NCBI GenBank assembly: GCA_001574975.1
Contig: KQ965737.1
Span: forward strand, 14,760 to 78,759
Origin: Gonapodya prolifera JEL478
Lineage: Eukaryota > Monoblepharomycota > Monoblepharidomycetes > Monoblepharidales > Gonapodyaceae
Direction of reading: 5' to 3'
Length of the DNA stretch: 64,000 nucleotides
Shown here: piece after piece, positions 1-11,307 of the stretch
Numbering within the stretch: the stretch's first letter is position 1
Layout: every line of letters begins with the position of its first letter
Translations under genes and position numbers: made by a program
Notes under the pieces: model-generated
Seen by the model: only the letters and a program-made list of their open reading frames with translations
Told to the model about the DNA's origin: nothing
Databases searched by the model: none

Positions 1-210
1 ATGCTACACAACCTAGGTGAGCTGCACGAGCCTGTAAACTGCAGGAACGTGTATATATATGATCAAACATACATAATATGTTGTAGCGCACACAGAACTC
101 ACCTGCAGGAACGTGACGCCAAACTTGGGGCACGCNCTGCAGGTGCACTCATCTAAATACATGACCACAGTAGTGGCACAGCACTTAACACCTCACACTA
201 TATATACCAT
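1..210. repeat. Diverged copy of the terminal repeat of the 9.26-11.53 kb element
   Basis: This stretch aligns by eye with the terminal inverted repeats at 9258-9478 and 11308-11528. Shared landmarks are ACAACCTAGGTGAGCTGCA, CTGCAGGAACGTG, ACGCCAAACTT and CCACAGTAGTGGCACAGCA, in the same order and in the orientation of the right-hand repeat. It is more diverged than those two are from each other. Its outer end points right, toward the virus-like block, so the rest of this copy would lie left of the window. An N at position 136 marks an unresolved base. Confidence 0.75.
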
Positions 211-457
211 GTCAATGGATGTCACCTGAGGCTATGGTGACAATGGGTGCACGTATGATGTCTGCAATATAATATCTCTTGATGTGATTGAACGTGTGCA
301 ATCAAAAACAATCAAAAGGATGGCTCTCCAGATATCCCGTCACGTTTGAATTTTTGATTATGCTTTCCTGAACAATAATTTAAATGCTATCATAATAGGA
401 GATCAGTGTGAGGGCAAACAGAGGTATCACGCATACGTACAATACCAAGAAGCCATT

Positions 458-769
458 GTGCAGGGAGAATTCCCACTTCTCAACGTCAAAAAATTATTGC
501 TCAATTGTGAATTTGGCGTGGAAGCGGTATTGCGTGTGCAGTATATTGCCTATTGTGTCCAAAATGGCATGTTTCCTTCTGCCAGCAATGTGGTACTCAA
601 GACATTCGAAGGATCTGAATTCCTTTATTGGCTGTTTTTACCCAAGGAGCGCGTTTCCTCACACAATCACCAAAAACACAAGTGGTATGAACCAAAGCTT
701 TGCATGTTACTGATGAATTGCAATAATGAACAACCCTGTGGTAGAACTGATACTCGATCAGTCTCCTAG
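458..769 (+). pseudogene. Uncharacterised ORF fragment at the left edge of the virus-like block
   Basis: An open frame of about 100 codons with no recognised motif. It contains several Trp, Tyr and Phe residues and shares its frame with the glycosyltransferase-like fragment that starts near 1079, but stops and shifts between about 770 and 1079 break the connection. It may be the eroded N-terminal part of the same gene or a separate relic. AT content matches the neighbouring virus-like sequence. The assignment rests on position and composition only. Confidence 0.3.
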
Positions 770-1078
770 GGTTATCCAAAGGGTAAGTAGCAGCACGGGA
801 CTAGAGAGGATCGGACGGAGAGAGATGGTAGTATATGAGATAGATGTGTATTGGTCTCGCTAGATGAGGCTCCTGAACATATTAATAGTGGTGCCTGAAG
901 CTACCTTTATGCCCCATCCTACCCAAGGCTTCAGTAGTTCCTACTAACCCCTTCAAGTGTTAGTTCCACTACAACCCCAACGCTCAAACAGTAGCAATTG
1001 TGGGAAGCATTCCGCATTATACCTGATTGCAGAACGTACTATGGGCTACCATCAAGTCAAGATGACCTTGTGCTTTGA

Positions 1079-1702
1079 GCAATTGCTGATGGCTGTAAAG
1101 GACCAGGAATTTCTCAAATTGTCAAAGTTTCAAACAAACTGACGTCAGAATGGCAAGATAGGGGTGATATTTACAACCACGTTGATCTGGAAACTCTCAA
1201 ACAAATTTTTGACATTCTGACAAGTCGAGGCTTTATTGTCATCTACATGCAAAACAATTTGTGCAACAAGCAAATCATGCAACATTGGGGTATCTCTTTT
1301 GATGACGCAACGCATTATAATTACAACGATGATGTGGTCGCTGCTTCGCAACATGAAAGCGGGCGGGTTTTTCATCTTCAGAGTAACATGTTTGTCAATT
1401 TGGTGGCGGACAGTGTCAAAACAGTGCACGGTTACAATGTCAAACTGCCACATATGCATAAAGTTCTACGAATGGTTGTATTTGCTCAATGCACGCAATA
1501 TGTCACTACTCAAGGCGGTGGTGCCCACTTTTTAACCTATTTTGCACAACGCACGATCATTCTGCACAATCAAGGACCGGAGAAGAAACGCGGGGTGTAT
1601 CACACATGGTATCTTGAAAACAACGATATAAAAGACAAACATGTTGTTGTTCAGGAAACGCCTGGAGCTCTTGTGATTGAAGTAATGAAAATGATGATGT
1701 GA
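1079..1702 (+). pseudogene. Glycosyltransferase-like fragment, virus-like
   Basis: An open frame of about 200 codons is readable from 1079 to the TGA after 1699; the nearest internal ATG is at 1247, and a TGA at 1076-1078 lies just upstream in frame. The C-terminal half carries YVTTQGGGAHFLTYFA, followed by a strand-like run and a conserved Asn-Gln-Gly. This resembles the nucleotide-sugar-binding Gly-rich loop of GT-B-type glycosyltransferases found in giant viruses and algae. Upstream residues YNHVDLETLKQIFDIL fit the helical linker of that fold. Family assignment is by pattern memory, not a search. Loss of the N-terminal half suggests a non-functional relic. The next gene is a broken virus-like structural gene on the same strand. 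Confidence 0.45.
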
Positions 1703-1720
1703 ACCTTTTTTATCAATTCA

Positions 1721-3046
1721 TTGATCATCTTAAAAGTGATGGGAAACGTTGCTACAAAGACTGAAGTAACAAACACACTACTGCCATATGCAAAGACGAC
1801 CAACGTCAATGCAAAACTCAAATCGTACACGACAAACGATAATCTGTCATCTTCACTTGCTCAGTACTACAAGTCTTCCAAAATAGATTCAAGATTGAAA
1901 GGGTACCCTACAAATGACGTATTGAGTTCAACGCTCCAACTGTACGCAAAAACCGCATAGTGACCTCACGATTGAAATCCGCATCAACACCTTATATGAC
2001 AACCGAAAACGTGATTGCTGTTTTGAAAGGTTACCCTACGAGTTCCGTACTTGATGGAAAGCTTCAAGGAGTCACGGCGACCGCATCATTGTGCAGCGAA
2101 TGCAGCATAGTTGGGCCCGGGACCGCTCCAACAAGACGCGTTAAGGCTTATGACTATTTTGAATCGTCAAACGACATCACGTCGGGTGGCAATGTATCTG
2201 TGAAAGGAGGGATGGTTGATTTTGGTATAAAAGATACCACACGAGAGGTCGTGGTTGGAAACATAGGGTACAAATCATTCACCGATGGTCTTGATAGTTG
2301 GCGCGGGATCTGTACGAGGTCAGCGTAAAATCACGATGCATGATCAGTTAAATGCGACTGGAGGGGTGACTATTGGTCAAGACATTAACATGCCCAACGC
2401 TGGCTATATTCGTGTAGGGAATGGAAGCGTTGGACGCAAGGGCATACTTGGGACGGTTGCCAACAACGATCGGTTTTACGTAGGAGGCGATGCGTGGTCT
2501 GACGAGAAAGGTGGTCTATTTCTCAACACTGGCGATAACGGAAATGAACCCATAGTGGCTCGTCATTGGGTCGGTAACGACAACGCACGCAACGGCACGC
2601 AACTTTCCCGCGAAGCCTACCTTGTCGATTGGAACGGGGATACCGTACTACCAGGTCAATTAAAAAATTCGAGGCGATAAAGGCATCCGTATAGGAACAT
2701 GGAAAATATTCGAAGAAGGCAGTAGCGGACAACTACGTTTGTTAAGGAGGGTGGCGATTTTAATAAAGAAAGCACGGGTGCCATCGCATTGGGACCCACC
2801 AGAAATATCTGGAGCAACAACACTGCCTCTAGAGGGTGGCTAAATGACGCCATCCAAAATGTCACTACCGCCATGGTGCGCAAAGACAAGGCGTACGAGC
2901 TTCGAAGTGCAGCCGCTGGAAGATGTGCGGACATGGGAGCAAACGGCAACGCAGTGACAAATCAGGCATGTGGATCCCAAAATCCTTACAGAAGGTTTAC
3001 ATTGTCCGAAACTCCGTACGCAAACGATGATTTTGCATCTCATTGA
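1721..3046 (+). pseudogene. Tail-fibre-like repeat protein, broken by several frameshifts
   Basis: Four frame segments in a row (1721-1960, 1960-2328, 2285-2680, 2789-3046) read as one degraded gene. The first two carry imperfect repeats of about 20 residues such as LKGYPTNDVLSSTLQLYAKT, typical of fibre or collar proteins of phages and large DNA viruses. The middle part has Gly/Asn-rich beta-helix-like sequence. The last part ends with a Cys-containing GRCADMG...NQACGSQNPYRRF module. Frame changes are needed near 1958, 2290, 2665 and 2750, so no full protein can be made. The order fits giant-virus fibre-like genes. I infer an endogenised viral structural gene in decay. Confidence 0.6.
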
Positions 3047-3070
3047 ATCACTGCTTTTCATCCTGGAAAA

Positions 3071-3622
3071 TCAATCAAACAAACCATTTTCTCTGAAAAA
3101 CTCGATGAACTGCTGGCGACTGTTTGGGTAAAGCGCATGTACAATCTGCATTGCGTTCAGGTGCACCTTTTCGCCCATAACGAAGCAATGAAACACCACA
3201 AACGTATATTTGACGCTGTGGTTTATCGATCTCAAAATCCTGTCCAACCGTTTCATTTGCTCACTCGTGGGGGTCGCTACACCATGGTCGCAATCTCGAA
3301 CAAAAACTAGACGTTCGCACGTCTTTGCATCCTCGATAAAACGCTTCGCACGTCGTTCAAATACCTTTCGAAATCGCTCGCCATAATGCAGCGATCGAAT
3401 TTTGGTGTCATAGAGCCACAAATCCTGACCAACGTCGGGGTGCGTGTTCACGTATTCAAATTCTGAAACTCTCCCCTGCGCCACAAGTTCCAGTATGTGC
3501 AAATCATCGTCAAAACTGTCGGACTTGCACCAATCAACCAAGGACGCCTTATGGCGCATGCCGGCATCAATCATGCTTTGAGAGATGCGACATAAGCTTC
3601 CAAGAGCAATTACTCGCGTCAT
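3071..3622 (-). CDS. DUF1796-like putative papain-fold cysteine peptidase
   Basis: An uninterrupted 183-codon frame from ATG (3622-3620) to TGA (3073-3071). The N-terminus IALGSLCRISQSM, followed after about 10 residues by SLVDWCKSD, matches the start of the DUF1796 family (putative cysteine peptidase), where a Cys after a Gly-Ser turn and a downstream S-x-x-DW motif are conserved. A candidate catalytic His lies in VVFHCFVMG near residue 145. Family members occur in bacteria, giant viruses and some protists; the substrate is unknown. It sits convergent with the fibre-like pseudogene. Unlike its neighbours it is intact, so it may still be expressed or be a younger insertion. No introns are visible, consistent with viral origin. 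Confidence 0.6.
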   Translation of the reverse strand: MTRVIALGSLCRISQSMIDAGMRHKASLVDWCKSDSFDDDLHILELVAQGRVSEFEYVNTHPDVGQDLWLYDTKIRSLHYGERFRKVFERRAKRFIEDAKTCERLVFVRDCDHGVATPTSEQMKRLDRILRSINHSVKYTFVVFHCFVMGEKVHLNAMQIVHALYPNSRQQFIEFFRENGLFD

Positions 3623-3929
3623 TGCTGTGCACTTAATGTATTATAATGTATGCATCATGAAGAATCATGCAATCAAAATGTCATAAACAGCAGAACCCGC
3701 AAATCACATGGCGATTCCGATCAGAACAAGGACTTCTGCAGTAAATGCGCGTCCCTTGCTGACGTAACGCTCATTTGCTGTGTTGCCAAAGAGGGCACAC
3801 ATTGCCAGGTCGAAAAGCGCAAGAAAAGGTTGCATTTTCAACAATGTTGGACATTGTCATTAAAAGAATTGCAAGCCCATCTATGCACAAAAGTAATTGA
3901 TGTATTTACGATTGATAAATGTAAAAATT

Positions 3930-5534
3930 TTACCCCAATTTGCCAGAAGCAGCTGCATTTGCAAAAATCAAAGTTCTCATGCGCAACAAATTCATCAAGA
4001 TCTTCTTTGGCTTATCGTTAAGAAAATCAATCTTGCAAAAGCTCACACGCAAAGCATGCCGCACATCTGGACCTGCTTCAACCAAATTGTGAACATCCAG
4101 AACAGCACCATTCAGCTGCGCGAGCGTCACAAAAAAGAGTCGGTTACAATTTGGTCTCGAGCAATGAGTGCATTTATCTCTTAACAAAGCAAGTCCTTCC
4201 TTCACCAACTTCTCTTTATCGTTCTCCTTTGCTTGATCACTCGCTTCAAATGGCTTGGCTTCGAGCACCCATAATTTCCCAACTTGACCATCTGCCCGCA
4301 TAGAACAAGTATCATTCAGAGACCTATTTGCTGTCATCAACAAATCCCAAGAAGAAACCTGACCAGAATTGTCCTCTTGACGATCACCAACATCATTCTC
4401 CGACACACTACCTTCATCTGATGATGGGATAGTGCCAATTTCATGTGTTCCAAATTCACCAGAACAATATGAGTCGATTGCCTCCTCACTGCAATATCCA
4501 AGTACAGAACCCCATATACCATCCACCAGAGCTCGCAACCACGAAGCCAAATCATCTTCAGATGGCCGTTTTCCATTGGACATCTTCATTCCCTCCGCAG
4601 CTTTCTTCATGCGACTAATGTACATCCTTACATTACTTTCATGTTTAAATTACACTCAAGCACCGCTAAAGCTTGCAAAAGAACTCACAATGATTGAAGA
4701 AGATTGTGACCAACAGTCCGAACTATCGGGTCAAATTGATCACCATTCCTGGTCATAAATTCAGCCAGGTTGTCAGCACGTGTTCTCAGTAGCGGTGGTT
4801 TCTTTCTGATATGATCAAAGATTTTCTGAAGTTCGGGTTCCAAACTCGCAAAGTTCATTTGAAAAGACTTCAGCTGGTCCAGAACCTGAATACGCTGAGC
4901 GTTCAACAGCAAAGAACGTTTCGGATCGTCTACGCTGTACACATCAAGGACCCCGAGTATAAGTCTGATGGCATTGGTGAGCAGCGTGGCACATAATGTA
5001 CGGCAGTTTGACATACCTTGCCACAGTGCCAGGGTGATATATCTTAGTTTTAGTTTTTTGACTCCGCAAGTGGCGTTTGAAGAGATCACTGAAATCGACG
5101 CCAAAGCAGTCACTAGGGCATTCAACAGCAGGACCCTCGCCCTCAACAGATTTCTGATCGGGAATGGAAAGGTCCACCACAAATCCTGAGCGATTGCTGG
5201 GTACACAATATTGGCGCACAAATACCGCCATTGGGTGTGGTGCGGGTTGAATGAGTGTCGTTTCGGAACTGTCGGACTGTCCCGACACAGTGGGAGCGTG
5301 TATGGTGGTTGCATCGTCACCCTCTTCGTTGGCAGTGTCGACGTAATCAAACGTGTCGAGGTTGTCGCATTGAGTATCGATGTCACTAGTGTGGACTTCG
5401 TCACCGGTTGTGTCGACGTCGCCCAAATCGGCATTGTCGAGTTTTTCGCGCTTGGTGGGGTTATGTGGGATACAAGAGGAGTATGTTGGTATCGCGTCGA
5501 ATATATTAAAAATGGAGAAAAACGATTCCCCCAA
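3930..5534 (-). CDS. Unknown three-exon protein with possible PD-(D/E)XK-like C-terminus
   Basis: Three minus-strand frames join at good splice sites. Exon 1 ends before GTATGT near 5017 and exon 2 begins after ATCAG near 4966; exon 2 ends before GTGAGT near 4693 and exon 3 begins after an AG near 4626. Both joins keep the frame. The spliced product is about 490 residues. Exon 1 starts with an acidic Asp/Thr-rich region; exon 2 is helical; exon 3 contains LWVLEAKPFE, a hydrophobic strand with Glu-x-Lys that could belong to a restriction-endonuclease-like fold. The family is not recognised. The initiator Met is unresolved: no ATG opens exon 1 in frame, so a further upstream exon is likely. An element-borne or effector-like protein are both possible. 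Confidence 0.5.
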
Positions 5535-5719
5535 CCAACAGCTGTTTTATATAACCACGTGATCTCCACGCCATAGGGAGGTGCGGGGGGCCGTTGTACT
5601 CTTTTCAGCGACCTGTGCCAACCTTACTCCGTTCAAAGGAGTGGACTACAGCGGCCCCCAGCTGTGGTGGCATTTCATGCGGCCACCTCATGCATCACTG
5701 GTGGCTAAATTGTCCCTTC

Positions 5720-7820
5720 AACTCACTTCTGGTTCGTCCTTCGAGTTTGCAGATGTATGTTGAACTTGTGCCGACTGTCGTCGTTTCCGTTTCGAAGATT
5801 CTCCTTCGTCGTTCGGGATATCCAGAGGGTCCCCATGAGCACGTCCATTTCGAGAAACTTTGTCCGATTTGGTTGGTTTGGGCGATCCATCACCAAGTCG
5901 TCCCTACAATTGAAAAGGGTCAGGGGGGCATGGGACACGAATCGAATACAAACACGTTGATGAACGTGCGATCGACCGCCGTGCAATCGGCACCGATAGG
6001 TCGTGTCGGCTGTCAGCATTCGCCCTCCAATCTCGGCTCTCCTTCTAACGATGCAAAGGACCAGCCGTCACAACCACACCTTCTTAACAACTTTATCAAC
6101 CGTTCCAGCGGGTATGGCCGGAGCGGCCAACATGGCGATGGATGGGTTCGAATGGGTAATGGAAATCGCAGGTTGCTGTGCCACATTGTGATGAAAACTC
6201 AACCCATCCGCACCACTGTTCGATGGTGAATCTTGAAAAGTGACGCAAAAGCCATGCTTAAATTTCAAGAGATAAAAAGCAACGACAATTTACAAATCTC
6301 CGTTCCCAATTTGAAACGAGGTGTTCGAGATGTGCCTGTCCACATCCACCCGGCCATCAGACCCTCACGTTATCGCACCTCAATGCGCTCGCCCCCATGG
6401 ATTACCCTTTCAACACCCACCCAACTCCACACTCGAAGTCCTCCACAGCTGCAAACCACTCATGGACTTGTGCCTGCAAGTGGCCGAAGTTGACGTGATA
6501 GCCAAGCTTGTCCACAAAACTTGCCGCCAGGATCGAGTCCACGTCAAGGCGGCTCGCGTTTTGTTGAAGGGCGGGAAGTCCCCCGGGAGTGGGAGCGAGA
6601 GAAGGGGGCAGGGGAGGGATCCACGTCTGCAACGGAATGGTGTCGAATACGTGAATCGCTGGCGTGCAGGCCCCCATGGAAAAGTGTACCGAAAACCCCC
6701 CCTCGGTGCGGGTGACAGTAGGGGTGTTTGAGGCGGAACTGACGGGAGTGCCCGCGGCTGGCAGCCCTCCATCATCCCTGCCGTCTCCCAACGCATTGCG
6801 ACACGCTCCCGCGTCAATCAGCCGCGGGAACATATCCGAGGGGACGGACGCTGACCAAGTGGATGAGCGCAGGCAGGGTCGTGGGGAGTGCATGAGCCCC
6901 GCGGTGGCCGCAAATCCGCAACTGTTGGGGAAGGAGAGGGAGGATTGGAAGAATAAGAGGGCGGGAGCTGGTTAAAGAGTGCGCCCGTGAAACTCCCACC
7001 TTGAAAGGGTGACGGCTACCTTCGTCCGTCCATTCTCATTTGGTACGTTGTGGATTCTGCGTTTGGAACAAACAAGATACAGTGTCAACTGTCGATTCCC
7101 AGCCATCCTTTGTTCGTGCTTTTGTGCAGCGCTCACTGATGCATTGATGGCACTGATGATTTGCTGCGTTGTCAACTTCTTAGGGTTGGAAAATGGTTCT
7201 GCAACAAGGGAGGGGCCACCAGCCGCGTTGTCCATGATCTCAACTGAGTCTGACGTTGCTGCATTGGTCTCGCACCCCATATATGGTTGTGAAGATGAAC
7301 TTGTGACGGGAACATGAGGTGGCTAGTCATGTCCGTACCCGCGTTCGTTTGCGCTGTAATGCCCACATCGCAATGGACGGTCGTACTACTGTCCAACGCG
7401 CGGTCGTTCCTGTCCCGTGTGAGCGACGCAATGCAAGTGTTCACGAGTGCTTTGGTGATTCAACATTGAATGGCGTGCGATTGTAGTTACGAAGTAACTC
7501 GAGAACTTTGCGGGATCGATGAAGGAAATATATTGCCTGGCTCCATCCTGTTGCATTTTGACAAGCCCCGAATGTTCCACGAATTGCGGATCCTTCGTTA
7601 ATCGACTGACCCTGTTCTTCACCGTCTTTATATCAACGTTCAGGAGATCTTTAACAAATTCAAAAAGGGCAACCTTGCCACATTTCATTTTCCACGCGTG
7701 CTTCATTGCGTGTGCCAATCTTTGAGCACCATTGCAATTGACGTTTTCTTTCCTTGATTCCGTCATGTGTCCTTCTCGAAATCCTTTTCTCTTAACTCTA
7801 TGTTGGAGCCATTCTCTCAT
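5720..7820 (-). CDS. Unknown multi-exon protein with a possible winged-helix-like N-terminus
   Basis: Starting at ATG 7820, the first exon encodes a basic N-terminus and a segment (LFEFVKDLLNVDIKTVKNR, then a short beta-like tail) that could be a helix-turn-helix or winged-helix unit. An exon between about 7326 and 7000 follows a likely AG acceptor. A clear junction then links TCAAG/GTGGGA near 7000 to CCCCAACAG/T at 6922, keeping frame into a Pro/Ala-rich exon down to about 6402. Further exons probably continue through 6268-6068 and 6019-5723, but those borders are less certain. No known family is recognised. Convincing splice sites and frame continuity support a real gene rather than random ORFs. 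Confidence 0.45.
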
Positions 7821-7965
7821 TACGTACAAAACGTTGAAGGTTTGTCAAAGGAAGGAACAACCGTTGACGGTCCTTAGAGAAGAGCCATGTAGAAGAACGA
7901 CCAATTCACATCATCAGGCAAATTGTTGCAAGAGTGTGGTTTGCAAGAATTTATCTGAGAATTAG

Positions 7966-8540
7966 TGGGTACTTAATTACATTTTTTGATAAAGGTATTC
8001 ACGAATCACTCTTCATCTCGTCAAACTGCAAGGGACCAATTTGCTGCTGAGAAGCTCCTTGGCATTTTAACGCCAATGATTCATTGCTTTTGAGAAAATT
8101 TACTAGATCATCTCTCAAATGTTTTGGAACCTGGAGACCTAATTGGTGAATGAAAAAGATTCACGTTTGAGAAGAGGAAGCTGTTTTGAGCAAAAACATA
8201 ATTGTTTTTTCTCTTTCTTCCAACCTTCAACTCTCTCCATCATGAACCTTTCCACAGCTGTTCTCCATGGCATTTGAAATCCAGGTGCTACAAATTCACT
8301 GTACCTCAGAAAATAACATCTCACGTGGTCAGTCCACACCAGGTCCTGAAAGAGGTGCAAATCAACACTGCTGGCATGGGAAACTTAATTGGCTCATTTA
8401 CTTCATTTTTGGGCCGTTTTTGGGTCTTTCTGCAGGTGATAGAAGGGCACTTCTTCTTTCAAAGAATATCAAACTAAAAGCACCTGGCTCTTAATGAATA
8501 CGTTAGGAGAACAATGACAGCCTAAACTCACATCGCCACT
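7966..8540. other. AT-rich stretch without a supported gene
   Basis: Only short overlapping frames on both strands are present. None has a motif, a splice pair with good context, or a partner exon. It lies between the unknown minus-strand genes and the minus-strand ORF with an internal stop; it could be intergenic or untranslated sequence of that ORF. Confidence 0.4.
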
Positions 8541-9194
8541 CTAATTAGCAAAAGTATAGATCATTGTAAGCGTTCCCAACAGGTGGCACAGAATGGTTTC
8601 AGAGAACAAATGACCTACTTCTTCTCCCAATTTGTAATCATCTTCACCCCCTCTAACAGCAAGTGCTGCAAGCCCAAACAAAGCTCCTTGCTGCGACTCA
8701 TTCCTTTCAAAAACCTCTGCACTGCTTGGAACTCCTTCATTGAATGAATGTGAGACTTGACTTCCTGTCAAACCTTGTGGAGCTTTGGATGAGTTCTGTG
8801 TCTTTGGGTCCATTATGGGACTTGCTTGGAACTCATTTCCTCCCAAAACTGTCTGCAGGACTTGGATCATGTTTTGGGCAATCTGCTAGGTGTGTTTTTG
8901 CACATTCACTAGAGACATGTTATGCTCTTGGATGGTGTGAGGTCTGCAAACATCTGTGGTTGGCTGTATAAATGTACTGCTTGGCTCATTGTTTGTTTCT
9001 TGTGCTCCATTTCTTTCTGTGGGTTTTGAAGTGGGTTGAATTGGTGCAGACATGCATTGCAGTTGAGATTCTTTCATGACTGTTTGTTGAGGCCAGCTAT
9101 TTTCAGTAGTTCCCAGCGCTCTACTTCCCCCATTAACCATTTGTTCCTGCAAATGTCCAATTCCTGGTTCGGAATCGACTAGGTTATCTACCAT
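8541..9194 (-). pseudogene. Unknown ORF of about 217 codons with one in-frame stop
   Basis: From ATG 9194 the frame runs to a single TAG near 8886-8888, then stays open in the same frame to the stop at 8541-8543. The first half is Gln/Thr/Asn-rich and disordered-looking. The second half ends in a helical region with GEEVGHLFSETILCHLLG. No domain is recognised. The single stop within otherwise coherent frame suggests a recently disabled gene, a sequencing error, or an unrecognised short intron. It lies immediately left of the inverted-repeat element, so it could also belong to a mobile or lineage-specific family. Confidence 0.4.
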
Positions 9195-9257
9195 CTCTGC
9201 TTGTGAAGAAACGGAAATGAGTCACCAAAACACCCCAAATTGTCACACTGACATCCA

Positions 9258-9478
9258 CTAACGTGGAATACATAAAGTAGTATGAGTGTTGGGTATTAGC
9301 TGCTGTGCCACTACTGTGGCCGCGGGTTTAGATGTGCACACCTGCAGGACGTGTCCTAAGTTTGGCATCACGTTCCTGCAGGAGAGTTCCATGCACATTA
9401 CGACTTGTTATGTATATTTGATCACACATACACGTTCCTGCAGATTACAGGCTTGTGCAGCTCACCTAAGTTGTGTAG
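9258..9478. repeat. Left terminal inverted repeat
   Basis: Reverse complement of 11308-11528 over nearly its whole length. It includes internal CCTGCAGGA / TCCTGCAGG palindromic words and GCTGTGCCACTACTGTGG. The inner limit is near GTGTAGCAT. Confidence 0.8.
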
Positions 9479-9507
9479 CATTCTGCCAAACTTCCTTCCC
9501 TGTTTTT

Positions 9508-10400
9508 AGCTGACTGCAAGGTTCAGAAGCTTTACAGGGACGTGATTTTTAGCAGTCACGCGCCTCAGTACAAGAACTATTGAGGAAGCGCGTTGATTTT
9601 TGAGTTGAATCACTCAGTGAGCAGTAATCTCTCTTGGCGTAATTTTGAAAACGGGATCGGCGACGCAGAACGAATCCACATATTGCAATTTGAATGCCAC
9701 TACTCGTTGAATATTACAATTGATGTTGCACATTCAAATTTTTGCTTTAATTGGACTGCTACATATTGAGTTATTTGCGGAATCGTCATCAGATTGTAAA
9801 TCACAGTATTCAGCTGATTGCAAGACGCAGAAGCTATGCAGAGATATGATCTTCAGCAGACACATAATTTTTTACAACGTCTATTGAGACCACATGTTTT
9901 CGTTAACTTTCAACCTCTGAGTGAGCAGATATCATTGCCTGCGTAATTTTAATCATGGGGTCAGCGATGCAGAACAAAGAGCAATATTGCAGTTTTAGCA
10001 ATGTCACTCTATGCACATTACAATTGATGTTGCATTCTCAAAGTTTCGCTAGATTTGGACTGCTTCTCGTGGCGTTATTCACGCAATTTCAGCAAAATTT
10101 GTACTCTTAGTATTCAGCTTATTGCAAGACGCAGACGCTATACTGGGATTAAAATTTTTGCGCACACATGCTTCATTACTCTATCTATCAGAGACGCACA
10201 TTATTGTTGCATTTTAATAGTTCACTGAGCCACAATCTTGACAAGGTTTCAATGTCAGGAGCAGTGACACAGATCAAAGTGCAATAACGCAGCGTTCTCA
10301 ATGCGATTTTATGCTCAATTTATTTATTATTGCATCTTCAAAGTTTCGTTTGAATAGGACTACTTCTCGTTGAGTTATTTACAACTTTGTGTGCAACTCA
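9508..10400. repeat. Three tandem units of about 303 bp inside the element
   Basis: Units begin at about 9508, 9811 and 10115, each with (A/C)AGCT(G/T)A(C/T)TGCAAG followed by CAGAAGCT or CAGACGCT. Each unit also shares later words such as ACAATTGATGTTGCA and GGACTGCTTCTCGT in the same order. The copies differ at many positions, so the array is old. No coding frame is shared by the units. Confidence 0.7.
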
Positions 10401-11307
10401 TATCAGCTCATTTATCAGCAGCCTCTGCTGTCACAAAATCTTTACAAATGGACTCAGCCAGCAATTCACATACTCAGGCTATATCTATATCAATCATATT
10501 TGCTTGACAAATGCAGCTGTAGATGACATTTCAGTCCTCTTTGTCTGCACATTCATACACCAGCACCGAGCTATCCTACTTAATTTCCAACAGCAACTTT
10601 ATACTTTTCATGATGCTGTTGCTATGTTCAAATGGATCTTCAGACTGTATTAGTAACCCTGAGGAGATGGTACCACTTTGCACTCTCAGGTCTAGGAACT
10701 TGAGAACGAGGACCAAGAACTCTGCCAGGAGCTGCAGCACGTCTCCAAATGGATTTCTGAGCTCAGTACAATGGTGCAGATGGACTCATAACCTGCTGAG
10801 AACCCTGGGATTGTGTACTGAATCTCTTTTGTGTTCACGTCCAAGAAAAAATACAGCTAATTTGACACCAATTGCCCTTGCACTGCAAACACCACACAAA
10901 ACACGAGTCCCAATTTCACACTAAATCCCAATTATCTCCTCAACCAGAAATGATATCACAAAACTTCCAACAACAAACTCGTAGCACTTTTTAAGGCACT
11001 TGTAATGGTGCAGTTGTAGTACAATATAAAAATCCCTGGCAAGTAATTCCCATATTGCAATAAACAACCATCACACTCAATACATCTACTGCACCAAATG
11101 GGTTGAGGACACATCCAGATTGAAGTTCAGTGCTCTGTTGTTCTCAGAGGTGCAAGCTTTCATTGCACAATTGGGTGAGGCTTCAAAATGGCATGCAGAG
11201 ACTGAGTACAGGAGAGTCTTGTATGTTTGACAGAGGAATGCCTGGAAGCCAACCAACGCATTTTACTGGAAAAGTGCATTGTTTGACACCTTTCAGCCAG
11301 AGATGCT

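Noticed and set aside
6138-6160. GGTTCGAATGG, resembling a tRNA B box
   Set aside because: No A box, acceptor stem or cloverleaf could be drawn around it.
9508-10400. CRISPR-like array
   Set aside because: Units are about 303 bp, diverged and contiguous without spacers, inside a eukaryotic inverted-repeat element.
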